Source: Musa acuminata AAA Group (lineage: Eukaryota; Streptophyta; Magnoliopsida; Zingiberales; Musaceae). From it: a stretch of 64,000 nucleotides of DNA. The position numbers and the translations under genes are program-made. Positions within the stretch are counted from its first letter, which is position 1. Every line of letters begins with the position of its first letter. Shown here in pieces: positions 1 through 10,804 of this stretch. The stretch covers positions 17,142,501 through 17,206,500 of the forward strand of contig NC_088356.1 in NCBI RefSeq assembly GCF_036884655.1, given 5' to 3'. Below the pieces are notes generated by a model. It was not told the DNA's origin and ran no database searches. It saw only the letters and a program-made list of their open reading frames with translations.

Positions 1-801
1 TAGTATCATGATATACTCATAGTGATGATTGATTGGTATCATGCATGAAGTAAGGATGAAATGTAAAGTTTTAAAATTGTGCATGTTTTAATTTGAAACT
101 ATAATTATGCACAAACATATTGAAATAAGATTGATACCTTATCCTTATCATGCTTTAAAAATTATTGTAAAGGGAAAAGAATTACAACATTGTATTCTTC
201 CCTTCTATTTGACAATGACATAGGAGGAGCAAATTTTGCTAGCTTGCTAGCTAGCTTGCATACTTCAAAAAAGAAAAAAGTTGCTAGTTTGCACATCATA
301 AAGAGAAGCAAAAAAAGCTTGCTCATCTGAAAAGATGCAAAAATTTTGCCTACTTTCATATGTGTAAAATTTGACAGCTTGCAAATTGCATGGAGAAAGA
401 ATTGCTAGAAATGCAAAAATGCTAGCTTACACATTTCAAGTAGATGCAAAAACATGCTATCCTGCATATATCAAAAGGTGTAAAAATTTTGTAAAAATTT
501 GCTAGCTTGCATGATGATAAATGCAATGATTTAACATTATATCTAAAAACTTGTTAGTTGCACTTCTACTTTTTGTTGATGATAAAGGGGGAGAAATTAT
601 GATGATGATCATACATGGAATGATATATTAAAATTTTGATTATGCATGATTTTATGATGATATGTTGTTTGGACTCATAATGATTTCATGATTAAATTTG
701 CCTTGACTTGAATTCAAGTTTCTATCAATATAACATATTGATAGGGGGAGTTAAGGTTAACTCCGTCATCAATTGGTTGTCATCATTAAAAACAAAAAGA
801 T
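1..801 (+). mobile_element. 3' internal tail of a SIRE/Maximus-like Ty1-copia element
   Basis: This non-coding stretch ends directly at an LTR that begins TGTTGAATC at 802. It has two purine-rich GGGGGAG runs, at about 585-594 and 742-749, of the kind found upstream of the 3' LTR in this clade. The sequence just before the LTR (about 791-801) is an A-rich purine run and would be a degraded polypurine tract. No gag or pol domain is visible; those would lie left of the window. Clade assignment rests on the LTR start and its long repeat-rich body and is an inference. Confidence 0.6.
225..515. repeat. Degenerate GCTAGCTTGCA word repeats
   Basis: The words GCTAGCTTGCA, TTGCTAG and GATGCAAAAA recur irregularly here, the densest part being 235-262. 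They lie in the untranslated tail of the SIRE-like element. There is no fixed period, so this is a decayed tandem array or slippage-prone spacer rather than a clean satellite. Confidence 0.55.
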
Positions 802-1679
802 TGTTGAATCTTAGATTTTGATGATAAAACCAATTAATAGTGTTTATGATTTGATTTACGTTTTGAGTGATGTAGGAAGCTTCGATCAACGAAAGATAAT
901 TAAAAGCAGGAAGAATCATGTTGGGCTAGAGTAGAACATGTCAGAAGATTGGACGTCGAGCTGAAGGATCGGCTGACGTATTGGCAGAAGGCTTCAGGCT
1001 ATGGGTTCGGGCATCGGGCCAAGAAGAGCGAAAATTACGCCAAGGAAATCGAAGTTATGGAGGTCAATTGGCCGATTGGGCAATAGACCGTAAGAGAGGA
1101 TGATGTGCCGAAGAATCGGACGAAGCGTCGATGAACCAATGACATGCCGGACAACATTTGATTCAAGCTTTGTAATAATTATCTAGATCGAAGTAGGTTT
1201 TAAGTGTGCAATATTAACTACGATAGAAATCAAGGCATAAAGCAAAATGAAGTCTCGGAGTTAAGAACGAGATTTCGTTGGGAGTTCGAGAGTTCGTCGG
1301 AAGTCTGGACGTTCATCGGAAGTTCTACTAGAATTGATCGAGATGTCCAGGAGCTTGCTAAAGAAGCTCGTCGGAACTCACCAAAAATATCATCGTAAAG
1401 ACCAAGAGCTTGCTAGGAGTCCGCTGGAACATTGTCGAGAGATCGTCGGAAGTTCGCCGGAAGATCGCTAGAAGCTCGCCGAAAGAAACCTAGACTTACC
1501 GGACTTATTTAGCTTAGTATATGCCTTAAAATTCATAGTTAGTACATAATTAGGTTGAATTGGGCCAACTCAATTAGAGGCCAATTGGGTCCAAGTTTGG
1601 GCTGTGTTGAGCCAAGTGAAAAGACCCAAACAGTGACCCAACAAGTGAAACCGTCATGGCACAGTCTCCGAGACTATGT

Positions 1680-1895
1680 CAGACGATGGTTCCGCTAGTT
1701 TGGGAGGTGGTACCATCGAGACACATTCTTCGAGAGATTGTCAAGCGATGGTACCGCCAGACTGGGTGATGGTATCGCCCAATGGCAGAGTGTTAAGCGG
1801 TGGTACCGCTAGACTGAGCGATAGTACCGCCTAATATCAGTGTTACAAGCGGTGGTACCGTCCAACACAAGCGATGGTACCGCCAAGACCCGAGA
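1680..1895. repeat. GGTACC-centred motif array inside the LTR
   Basis: A GCGGTGGTACCGC-like palindromic core recurs about seven times at irregular spacing of roughly 30-50 bp, with variants such as GATGGTACCGCC. It sits in the U3 part of the LTR upstream of the TATA box. A run of short inverted cores upstream of a promoter may be a set of protein-binding sites or simply a decayed minisatellite. Confidence 0.6.
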
Positions 1896-1945
1896 AACCC
1901 GGGATGAGACCTTTTTAGGCTCTAAGTTTGAATTAACTTGAGGCC

Positions 1946-1953
1946 TATAAATA
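1946..1953 (+). promoter_or_regulatory. LTR TATA box
   Basis: TATAAATA preceded by GGCC, about 500 bp before the LTR end, is the likely Pol II promoter of the retroelement. Transcription would run rightwards, towards the aldolase gene 3.6 kb away. Confidence 0.55.
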
Positions 1954-4256
1954 CTCCTCTCATCCCTGGTTAACAAACACAAGAATTGAGAGCAAAAAGG
2001 TAGAAAAACGCTGTTGTAATCTTATAAGAACTCCTCTCAAGCTCTAAGTGTTAGTCTTATTTAAGAGAGGAGTGAAGGGGTTTGTAAAAGTTCCCCCTGA
2101 ACCTACCAAAAGGATAATCAAGTTATAAGGATAATTGATCTTCGTCCATTAAAGAAAGATCGTTAATAGATGTTGGTGGCCTCGACGGAAGAGGAATCGG
2201 TAAAGTGGATGTAGGTCATGACGACCGAACCACTATAAATCGGTTTACATTTCTATTTTGCTATTTACCTTTATTGCAATCTACTTCACATTACAAACTG
2301 ATTTCTTACTCTCACTACGCTCTCATATGTTTTCAAGTTAACACCTTCCGAGATCGGTTTTAATCGTACGAAAAGATTTTTTGAATCGATATAATTTTTT
2401 CGCTGCACTAATTTACCTCCCCCCATCTCTTAGTGCCGACTCAATCTTAACAAATCCTATAAGGAAAGTACTAATTATGTATGCTCTAATAAAAAGAACT
2501 CACTGTGTGTGCCCTATAATGAAGGTCCTTAAACCCTAAGGACTCAGGGTACTCCTAGTCCTTTAAAATGAGAAGTGCATCCCTATCTAATGGCAGTCAA
2601 GAAGTTCTCAACAATGTCTAGCCAGCCTTAGCTATTATAGCCTCAAAAGAGAAAACAGAGGAGAAGAGAAAATGAAGGAATTCTATGAGGTATAGCTAGT
2701 CCTTCCAACTATAGCTGTCTTTCTTAAGTTCCAACAGCCCAGGCTTTGCATTAAGCTCCACCTAGCTACCAAGTTACTGTAATAAGTTACCAAAGTCCAC
2801 TGTCTATTGTCCAAATCTTAGGAGGAGACTCCGGTAGTAAGAGAGGAGGAAGAGATCCAAAAAAAAAAACAATGATATACAATCTATCGAGAGAAACCAG
2901 GTGCGCTCCAAAGATAACTTGTGCCCCTATGTGTCTATTAGTTTCTTTATGTATTTTTAATTTTATTACTTTTGACCTTGTAGTTAATACTTTAGCTTTA
3001 CAAGCAAAGAATTTTTTAATTTAATTTTATGATTAATCTTGCTAAGATGATTCTTTTCTCCATCAAGACTTTTATCCAAAATATGATATGGAGTCATCAT
3101 ATTATTGAACCTGAACTAGATCAAGTACTTTTTAGTATCACACTAGTCCAAAATATCTCTATAAATATATAAACTGAGTTTATCGATAAAAATCTGATCA
3201 AATTTATTGAAAAATATTTAGTCATGTAAGATATATGCATTATAAGCACATAACATATCCGTATGGACAATGTACCAAGTAGACATGCAATCTCTAGCAT
3301 CACGCTAATCTATTTATTTCAGTAAACAATGGGTCAAACAGAATAGTCTAAAAGATTCATAAACTGCACACAGCTAATTTTTATATCCTGTCTTCTGCTT
3401 CCCAATCACCATTTTCTTGATGTATCTAAAGTCTAAAGGTTGATGCTACAAGTCACCAATCCTTCCTAAACCTGTGTTGTTTCTTTTACTCGTTACTATA
3501 TCAAGGCAATTTGAAGTAGATGGGTTATATAATGAGGAAATTAGGAAAAAGCTGTTTCGATTAATGGAAATTTCAGCATGCATAATTTTCTGCTCCTTTA
3601 TTTTCTTCTTGCAAACAGTGTTGGAGGTGAATTGAATTGCTCGAGGGGATTTACCACGATCTGTTGATTACTGGATACATCACTTTTTATTAGTACCCTA
3701 CAGGTAATATTCAATAGCTTATGAATCTTTTTTCTTTTTTCTTTTTTCTTTGATAATAATATATTTTTTTTGTATATTATTTTTTAATAAAAGATAACAA
3801 AATCTTATAATGATTCATCTGTGAAGTATGTTTCCAGCTACACTCGACATCACTCCCAATTGTTCTGACTACAGGATGAGATTTCAAAATTTTGATTTGA
3901 AACTCATACCAATCCTTGTTCGGATTGGTACATGCCTTGGTATATAGAGCATGCAGATATACGATACGTTCGAAATTATAATCTTAAATTAGTATTATTT
4001 ATATTAAAAATTTATTAATGTGAAATAGGTGACAATATTTGTCTTTTTAGTTATTTATAAACATGTTTTTTTTTATCCTTTATAAATTTGAACAATGTCA
4101 TCAGATGAGAACTGATTCATGCATAATTATCATTGTTATGTGTCTGTTGAAAATATGATATATTATTCTTTAGTACCTATGTTAATTGTAGAGCACTTGC
4201 ATAGTGGTTACCACCCTGTCATCTTTCTGCAAATAGGCATCAAATGGTGGCTGAGA

Positions 4257-4279
4257 GTGTGTGTGTGTGTGTGTGTGTG
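4257..4279. repeat. (GT)n microsatellite
   Basis: About 11 uninterrupted GT units lie 1.3 kb upstream of the aldolase start. This is a simple dinucleotide repeat and likely polymorphic. Confidence 0.95.
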
Positions 4280-5452
4280 ACATGTTCTTATCTAAAGGTC
4301 AAGTCTTTTGGTAAAAGCATCAATTGGAAGCTAATTACGGCTCTTTGCAATACGGTGAAATAGTTGACATGTATATGTTGAGTCACTGAGAGAGATGGGC
4401 CTAAAGTACCAGTAAACACTTTGCTAATTCTCAAGGAGTGCTGTTCTTAAAAGTTTTTCTTTTCTACCCAGTTACCTTTGTGTAGACTTTGTTAGGATTT
4501 GTTGATCCATTGGAAAGCCTTACATAACAGGTCATTGATCTAGACAACTTGTGTTGAGTCTTACATTGTAAGAGTTGTTGAGTGTAAAACCAGTGATATA
4601 GTGGTGGGGTTTGAGATCTCTCAGTTAAACTATCCAAATGTTGCTGGAGCAGAAGAAAAAGGCTGTAGATGATACAGGTGTGTTTCATCATTAATTAAGA
4701 CACTTGTTTGCTTGAAAATTTTGCATCAGCAGTACAAGGATCAGTCTGGCTACAGGTCCAGCTGTATGTGTGAGAAAAGTGGTAGCTTGACTGTGCAGGA
4801 AAACATTACTTCCTGTTATGAAGGTTACAGTCCCAGTGATCACATACATAATGAATGCTCAAAATTTGACCTTTCAAATTTGTGTTCAATTAGAAATGAG
4901 ATATCAACACTTTTTGTTATGTTTAGAGCAACTGTTATCAGTCAGCTTAGGAACAGTGATTAATCCTTGTGCCACAATTCTGATACTGATTCTCATTCAC
5001 ACTCTCTCTTCAGCAAAAGGAACAGAGAACTTGGGACAGCAGCAATCTTCTGCCACACAGAATTCTTGATGATCCATCCTTCAACCATTAATTTTCTGAG
5101 ATTGGAAAGATAGCTAACCATAAAATTTGTGTGGTGTTGACGTGCAGAAGAAAGGTGCATCACCACCACACAAACTTGCACATTCATTGCACTATTTTCA
5201 AGATGTATTTGTAGTCAGAATGACGTTGAAATAGATGAACAGTAGCAAGAATGATAAGGTGCTCAAAAAATCTGAGAGCGAGACAAAGCAAATCCTTCCA
5301 AGGAAAACAGCACCATGATTGGAACAATAAAAGAACTGCGCAGCTATCTGAGCATCTACCACCCGGCTAATACCTAAATCCACCATTCAAATCTTAAAGC
5401 CAACCTCCACCTCACATCTTCTATCCTGTCCTTGATTCATTACCTCACTACC

Positions 5453-5551
5453 TTAATTTAAAAGATACACAGCCATTCCCCTCACCCTTCAGCAGAAAAC
5501 TCAGTGTTCAAGGAGAGCAAAGCTTAAGGCCAATACCTTGTTCCTCTGCAG
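5453..5551 (+). promoter_or_regulatory. Putative core promoter and 5' leader of the aldolase gene
   Basis: A weak TATA-like TTAATTTAAAAGATA lies at 5453-5467, about 85 bases before the ATG. A GATAAGG (I-box-like) word lies further up at 5253-5259, which would suit a light-responsive plastid gene. Both calls rest only on short motifs. No clear canonical TATA box is present. Confidence 0.3.
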
Positions 5552-7921
5552 ATGGCCTCAGCTGCTCTCCTGAAGTCTTCTTTCCTTCCCAAGAGATCTG
5601 AATGGCACACTACACGGAAATCATCAACCCCTCAGCCGACGGTCATCGCTTTCAGCGTTCGTGCTGGCGCCTACTCCAACGAGCTTGTCAAGACAGCAGT
5701 ATGCACCTACGTTATTATTATTAAGTTCTTCATGCACAAAGTAGGAGTCTCTGTATGTTAGGACCTAACTATCCACATATCAAATGCAACTTTGAGGCTA
5801 TATTTTAGTAGTTCTCATTATGATCTAAAAACTAAGTTGCTCATCTGATAATTTGTGAATGTATATCAGATATATTCACCAAAAAAAATTTAGCATTCAG
5901 AAAATAACATGAAAATCAACATATGAGGTCAGTCATATCAGCTGCTCGATGACACTAAAAGGGCAGACAGCAATAGATGATTCTAATAACAATCCTTCTC
6001 AAGTCAGACGTACTAAAACGACAGCTTTTTTAGTAATTCGAGAGATTCTTCGTTTTGGTTCAGTATTCAATCCACACCCAACCAATCATGGTCTTATATT
6101 TGATATGCTGATGGGAAATCCATATACAAGTCTGGTCTGTAGCAACTGAGATCAAGATTCAGCACCCTTGCACACAATGGAAGACGAAAGATTAAACAGT
6201 TCTCACGGTATAAATTGCTGCATGCAGAAAAGTATTGCGTCACCAGGTAGAGGAATACTGGCCATGGATGAATCCAACGCCACCTGCGGGAAAAGACTCG
6301 CAACGATCGGGCTGGAGAACACCGAGGCGAACCGACAAGCTTACAGGACCCTCCTTGTCTCAGCACCTGGTCTGGGTCAGTACATCTCCGGAGCAATCCT
6401 GTTCGAGGAAACTCTTTATCAGTCGACCACAGATGGTAAGAAGATGGTTGATGTTCTTACTCAACAGAACATAATGCCAGGGATCAAGGTCGACAAGGTA
6501 ATCGCTTAAATCATGTGCCAATGCTCCTGTGACGTCGTCTGCTAGGAGATGGGCAGGGCTGTGTTTGACGCCATGTTGTCTTTTCCTCAGGGTTTAGTGC
6601 CACTCACTGGCTCAAATGACGAATCATGGTGCCAAGGACTGGACGGCCTGGCATCGCGATGCGCAGCATACTATCAACAGGGTGCCCGCTTTGCTAAATG
6701 GTAGAATTCACTTCATAAGTTGCAGGAACCTTCCTCGTGCATGTTCTCAGAGGACTTACATCAAACACATTGCAGGCGTACAGTGGTCAGCATTCCAAAT
6801 GGCCCATCGGCTCTTGCAGTCAAGGAAGCTGCCTGGGGCTTGGCTCGATACGCTGCCATCGCACAAGTACACACACTCGGTTCCTTGTGTTGTTTCTTCA
6901 TCTTATACTGCTAAATCATTGGATTATGTATATGAGAAGCTATGGGGACATGGGGGCTAAAAGAACTAAGCTGACCTCAAGTTCTCTTCTAATGGGTTTG
7001 CAGGACAATGGGTTGGTGCCGATTGTGGAGCCAGAAATCCTGCTTGACGGAGACCACGGAATCGAGAGGACCTTCGAGGTTGCACAGAAAGTATGGGCTG
7101 AGGTCTTCTTCTACCTGGCCGAGAACAACGTCATGTTCGAAGGCATCCTCCTGAAGCCGAGCATGGTGACCCCGGGCGCTGAGTGCCCAGAGAAAGCCAC
7201 ACCAAAGCAAGTTGCTGAGTACACCTTGAAGCTTCTGCACAGAAGAATCCCACCTGCTGTTCCTGGCATCATGGTATTAACATACATTTGCTTCTCTTGT
7301 TGAAGTGACAGAAAGAAATCCAAAGAACATAAAACCAAAAAAAAAAAAAAAAAATCAAGAAAATTAATAATAGAATATAAATGGAAGAGATGATTAAAAA
7401 AAAGAAAAGAAAACCCAAATCCAATCAACCTCGAAGTTTTTCGTTGATAGAGAGAGATAAGGGAAATTCCAAACACCTTCAAAATATATTTCTTTTATGT
7501 CACCTCAATACCCTCTTGTATTTGATTCATTATCCTAAAAATAAATACTCTCCAAATAATATATTTTCGATTGAGATACTAAAAAGTAATTATTGATTTT
7601 AATTAATACTCGTGTGCTTCTGATTGATTGCTGTGATAACAGTTTCTTTCCGGAGGCCAGTCGGAGGTGGAGGCAACCTTCAACCTGAACGCCATGAACC
7701 AAGGCCCCAACCCATGGCACGTCTCCTTCTCCTACGCCAGAGCGCTACAGAACACCTGCCTCAAGACATGGGGAGGGAGGCCGGAGAACGTAAAGGCCGC
7801 GCAAGATGCTCTGCTCTTCCGGGCCAAGGCCAACTCGCTCGCGCAGCTCGGAAAGTATACAGGCGAGGGTGAGTCTGCAGAGGCTACAAAGGGGATGTTT
7901 GTCAAGGGCTACACATACTGA
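5552..7921 (+). CDS. FBA: Fructose-bisphosphate aldolase, class I, plastid form
   Basis: This enzyme cleaves or forms fructose-1,6-bisphosphate (and sedoheptulose-1,7-bisphosphate) in the chloroplast Calvin cycle. Exons are 5552-5698, 6228-6497, 6591-6700, 6776-6866, 7004-7273 and 7643-7921. All introns are GT-AG, phases agree, and the total is 1167 nt for 388 aa, the usual length of plant plastid aldolases. Residues 1 to about 38 are a Ser/Thr/basic transit peptide ending near SVRA. Catalytic positions are intact: Asp63 in LAMDESN, Lys71 in CGKRL, Lys175 in RFAKW, Glu215 in IVEPEI and the Schiff-base Lys257 in GILLKPSMV. The C-terminus KGYTY keeps the catalytic Tyr. The ATG lies in a CAGATGGCC context and gives the conserved MASA start. 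A Cys follows LASR where Glu or Ser is usual. Flanking DNA is repetitive but the gene shows no break, so it is probably functional. Confidence 0.96.
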
Positions 7922-8270
7922 CAGACCCCATCGAAGCATGGCGTTTCCACGGATCCTGTGGTTTTGAGTACTACTGCCTAATGCGATGTAGGAGATGATC
8001 GAGACAGCTGAATACTTCAAACATGTTTTGGATCGTTAAGTTTGTATAAGACTGTGCCATCTATGATTGGATACAAGCTGTTTAGCTGCGCTTGTTACAA
8101 GCTTTGTGCCAATTAACTTTTCCCTTTCCACTAAGTGCATGAAAACCATAACGAAGGAAGAAAACTGATTACGATTCAGAAAAGGGTGAGTAGATACAAA
8201 AGGAAATTGTTGTAAAAGATAGGATTTTACTAACTAAACTTGGTATCTTTTGAAAAAGATATGGATCAAA
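7922..8270 (+). other. 3' flank/UTR of the aldolase gene
   Basis: About 200 bases after the stop are less AT-rich than the following intergenic DNA and are the likely 3' UTR. No canonical AATAAA was found, which is common in plants. The rest to 8270 has no recognisable feature. Confidence 0.4.
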
Positions 8271-8380
8271 GTTATTAATATGGTTTGAACGTTTTTGTTT
8301 CCAACCTTAATTTTAGTGATGGCTAGTTCTTTAATTTTTTGAAGATTTCTATTGTAATCCCTTCTTGCTTATTTACAAAA
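8271..8380. repeat. Diverged third copy of the 457-bp unit's tail
   Basis: GTTTGAACGTTTTTGTTTCC and TTTTAGTGATGGCTAGT match the phrase at 8999-9040 and 9456-9500 with many substitutions. It is therefore an older copy of part of the unit duplicated at 8716-9626. Confidence 0.7.
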
Positions 8381-8583
8381 GAAGTGTAATATTCACAGCC
8401 CTTTTTATCATTGACAACTCCTTAAAAAATAATAAAATATTATTTTACTATTTATAATCTTAATATTATTGATTTTATTTTATTTTTCCTATTACCCTTT
8501 ATTTCATCCTTGCTATCAATGTCACTCCTTGCCAACGCCATCTTCGCAATCCTACTTGTGAATGCTGCTCGTCGCCTCCTTTG

Positions 8584-8723
8584 ACACTTCTCTTTCGCTA
8601 TTGACATTGTTGACATGCGCACAATGACTTCACAATATTCCTCGCCTCCTCTAACACTTCTCTTTCGCTATTAAGGTTGTTGACATGGGCACAATGACCT
8701 CATAATACCACTTACTATCTCTT
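8584..8723. repeat. 70-bp tandem duplication
   Basis: The phrase ACACTTCTCTTTCGCTATT begins at 8584 and 8654, and both copies continue through TTGTTGACATG and GCACAATGAC. The period is 70 bp with several substitutions. It abuts the larger 457-bp duplication. Confidence 0.85.
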
Positions 8724-9626
8724 TGCTTACTACTTATGCCGCTCATTATTGTCGGCCTCATAATGCCACTTACTATCTCTTTGCTTACTACTTATGCCAC
8801 TCATTATTGTCGGCAATGCCATTCGACCTAGTTCATCACATCCTCAACGTCGTTATCCAAGGAGGAAGAAGGAGAAGGAGAAGGAGAAGGAGATGAAAGA
8901 AGAAAATAGTATTTACGTCCATTTACAAAAAGGTAATTTATAATTTTAAAATAGGTTTGTAAATAGCAAAAAAGGATTGCAAATTGTTATCAATATAGTT
9001 TAAATATTTTTGTTTGAAAACTTAATTTTAGTGATGGTGAGTCATTTAATTTTTTGAAGTTTTCTATTAACAATCCCCTTGTTGCTATTTGCAATCTCAT
9101 TTTAAGAATTTTTAATATTTCTAAGACATCCCTCAATAAATGATATAACCCCTTAAGTAAATATCCTTAACTTATCTCTTTGCTTACTACTTATGCCGCT
9201 CATTATTGTCGGCCTCATAATGCCACTTACTATCTCTTTGCTTACTACTTATGCCGCTCATTATTGTCGGCAATGCCATTCGACCTAGCTCATCATATCC
9301 TCAACGTCGTTATCCAAGGAGGAAGAAGGAGAAGGAGAAGGAGAAGGAGAAGAAAGAAGAAAATAGTATTTCCGTCCATTTACAAAAAGGTAATTTTTAA
9401 TTTTAAAATAGGTTTGTAAATAGCAAAAAAGGATTGCAAATTGTTATCAATATAGTTTAAATATTTTTGTTTGAAAACTTAATTTTAGTGATGGTGAGTC
9501 ATTTAATTTTTTGAAGTTTTCTATTAACAATCCCCTTGTTGCTATTTGCAATCTCATTTTAAGAATTTTTAATATTTCTAAGACATCCCTCAATGATATA
9601 ACCCCTTAAGTAAATATCCTAAACTT
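8716..9626. repeat. 457-bp tandem duplication with nested 58-bp repeat
   Basis: Unit 1 is 8716-9172 and unit 2 is 9173-9626. Matching words sit exactly 457 bp apart (8716/9173, 8815/9272, 9081/9538). The copies are nearly identical apart from a 4-bp deletion near 9594 and a few substitutions, so the event is recent. Inside each unit the first 58 bp are themselves duplicated (8716 and 8774), and a GGA/GAA-rich microsatellite follows (8861-8897, 9318-9362). No TG...CA ends or target duplication was found. The open frame at 9180-9419 is only this repeat read through. Confidence 0.9.
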
Positions 9627-9631
9627 ATCAC

Positions 9632-10215
9632 TTAATTTCAATAAGCTCTTCCAACTCTGATATAACCCCTTTTTTATATTATTATTCTTCTTCTTTTTTT
9701 CTCTTAATTGTCAAAGCATATTTAATTATCGGTGATACAAAATGATAGAATAAAAATAGATAATCAAATGACATAATTTGAAGATCAAAGAGGAAGAGGT
9801 GAGAAATATTTATTTATATTTATAGATTGATTTAATATCTTTAGGATTTAAGATATTAGTTATAAGTCTAAAAGATGATATTTCGAGCATTTCTAGAACA
9901 AGTCGGAGGATATCATTTTTTGGGTTAGTCTGCATCAAACCAGAAGATGTCATATTTGGGATTGACAATAGCAATATCGAATTGTTTTAATCAATTCAAT
10001 ACTACTAGGATATGAAAGCTTGAGCATAAGTTTACCTGAGATATGTGATATCATTTAATATATATTCTTTAAAACCGTTCAACCAACGATTCAACCCAAC
10101 ATAAAATTTTGTGCTGATGGAGATTCTTTTTAATAAGTTTGACATGGATAAGATTTAAATGTATTGCCAATATCATCTAAAATATTTTTATCAATCTTAC
10201 TGCATTCTTAATACT
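9632..10215. other. AT-rich intergenic DNA
   Basis: No gene, element end or repeat was recognised between the tandem duplication and the TRIM. Confidence 0.5.
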
Positions 10216-10220
10216 AATTT

Positions 10221-10325
10221 TGATGAAAATAATAGAAGATAAAGAATAATTATTGAAGAAGCTTTATTGAAGAAACGAAAATGCTTCAATATATTAACAT
10301 GTTGGGGAAATCTTATCTTTTATCA
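10221..10325 (-). repeat. TRIM 3' LTR (105 bp)
   Basis: On the plus strand it runs from TGATGAAAATAAT to CTTTTATCA. It is about 90% identical to the copy at 10696-10799, differing mainly in the A/T-rich part near 10234-10260. Confidence 0.92.
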
Positions 10326-10584
10326 TGCCCCCGCAAGATGGTGCTCCTAATAAGGATATCAATTTTGGATCGATGCAAAGAATGGTTTACAAGCGAGAAA
10401 CTTCGTGAGTAGGGCAAGAGCAGATCGCTGCTACTGTTGCGATTGCTGTTGCTGTGAGAGCACAGGCGTTCCCTTCGTTCTCCTTAAGTCCACCAACTTT
10501 TGGCAGATCAGCGAAGGCAGCGAAGGCTACCGCGGTGAGGAAGATGAGGATTGGCCGTGGAGCCTCTTAGGAATGTGGCTACAG

Positions 10585-10682
10585 CGACGTTGGTCGCTGG
10601 CCGAAGACAAGGGCGAAGCTTCGCTTTTCTCAACGACGTTGGTCGCTGGCCAAAGGCAAGAGCGAAACTTCGCTTTTCTCAC
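10585..10682. repeat. 49-bp tandem duplication inside the TRIM
   Basis: CGACGTTGGTCGCTGGCC begins at 10585 and 10634, and both copies run on through GCGAA.CTTCGCTTTTCTCA. The period is 49 bp. The duplicated phrase also contains short inverted words (GCGAAGCTTCGC). Confidence 0.85.
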
Positions 10683-10695
10683 TATTCTGATACCA
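10682..10695 (-). other. TRIM primer-binding site
   Basis: The minus strand reads TGGTATCAGAATAG directly after the LTR. The first ten bases match the complement of the initiator tRNA-Met 3' end used by most plant LTR elements. Confidence 0.85.
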
Positions 10696-10799
10696 TGATG
10701 AAAATAATAAAAAATAAAAATAATTATTAAATAAACTTTATTGAAGAAATGAAAATGCTTCAATATATTAACATGTTGGAGAAATCTTATCTTCTATCA
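10696..10799 (-). repeat. TRIM 5' LTR (104 bp)
   Basis: This is the partner of 10221-10325. On the minus strand it starts TGATAGAAGATAAG and ends CATCA. It directly abuts the primer-binding site. Confidence 0.92.
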
Positions 10800-10804
10800 A
10801 ATTT

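Larger units (their letters stand above)
802..2452 (+). mobile_element. 3' LTR of the SIRE/Maximus-like copia (1651 bp)
   Basis: The LTR starts TGTTGAATCTTAG at 802 and ends CAATCTTAACA at 2452, giving the TG...CA ends of an LTR. A TATA box lies at 1946-1953. Downstream is the expected R/U5-like segment with a GACCGAACCACTATAAA-type stretch at about 2222-2238. The sequence after 2452 is unrelated to a primer-binding site, so this is the 3' copy of an element whose body lies to the left. The matching 5' LTR is outside the window, so no target-site duplication can be tested. Confidence 0.65.
2453..5551. other. Intergenic region upstream of the aldolase gene
   Basis: No gene or recognisable transposon was found. 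The DNA is AT-rich with short poly-A and poly-T runs, for example 3728-3775, and a GT microsatellite. Short open frames at 4464-5187 have no recognisable domain. The last 120 bases are the likely promoter and leader of the aldolase gene. Confidence 0.6.
10221..10799 (-). mobile_element. TRIM (terminal-repeat retrotransposon in miniature), 579 bp
   Basis: Two roughly 104-bp direct repeats with TG...CA ends flank a 370-bp GC-richer centre. The 5-bp target duplication AATTT is perfect (10216-10220 and 10800-10804). Read on the minus strand, the LTR at 10696-10799 is followed with no gap by TGGTATCAGAATAG, a primer-binding site for initiator tRNA-Met. The other LTR is preceded by CTTGCGGGGGCA, a polypurine tract. 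It encodes no gag or pol, so it must have been mobilised by another element's proteins. Size, LTR length, PBS and PPT match the TRIM definition. The open frame at 10405-10698 is not conserved-looking and I do not call it a gene. Confidence 0.93.

Noticed and set aside
4712..5069. Two overlapping 83-codon frames upstream of the aldolase gene
   Set aside because: No domain, no codon signal, no splice or promoter context; length is within chance.
6094..6396. Antisense 100-codon frame over aldolase exon 2
   Set aside because: It is a shadow of the conserved aldolase exon on the opposite strand.
9180..9419. 79-codon frame with a poly-Arg run
   Set aside because: It is the 457-bp tandem repeat with its GGA/GAA microsatellite read through.
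10405..10698. 97-codon open frame in the TRIM with a Cys-rich start
   Set aside because: It lies inside a non-coding mini-retroelement, crosses its tandem duplication and enters the LTR. No domain is recognisable.
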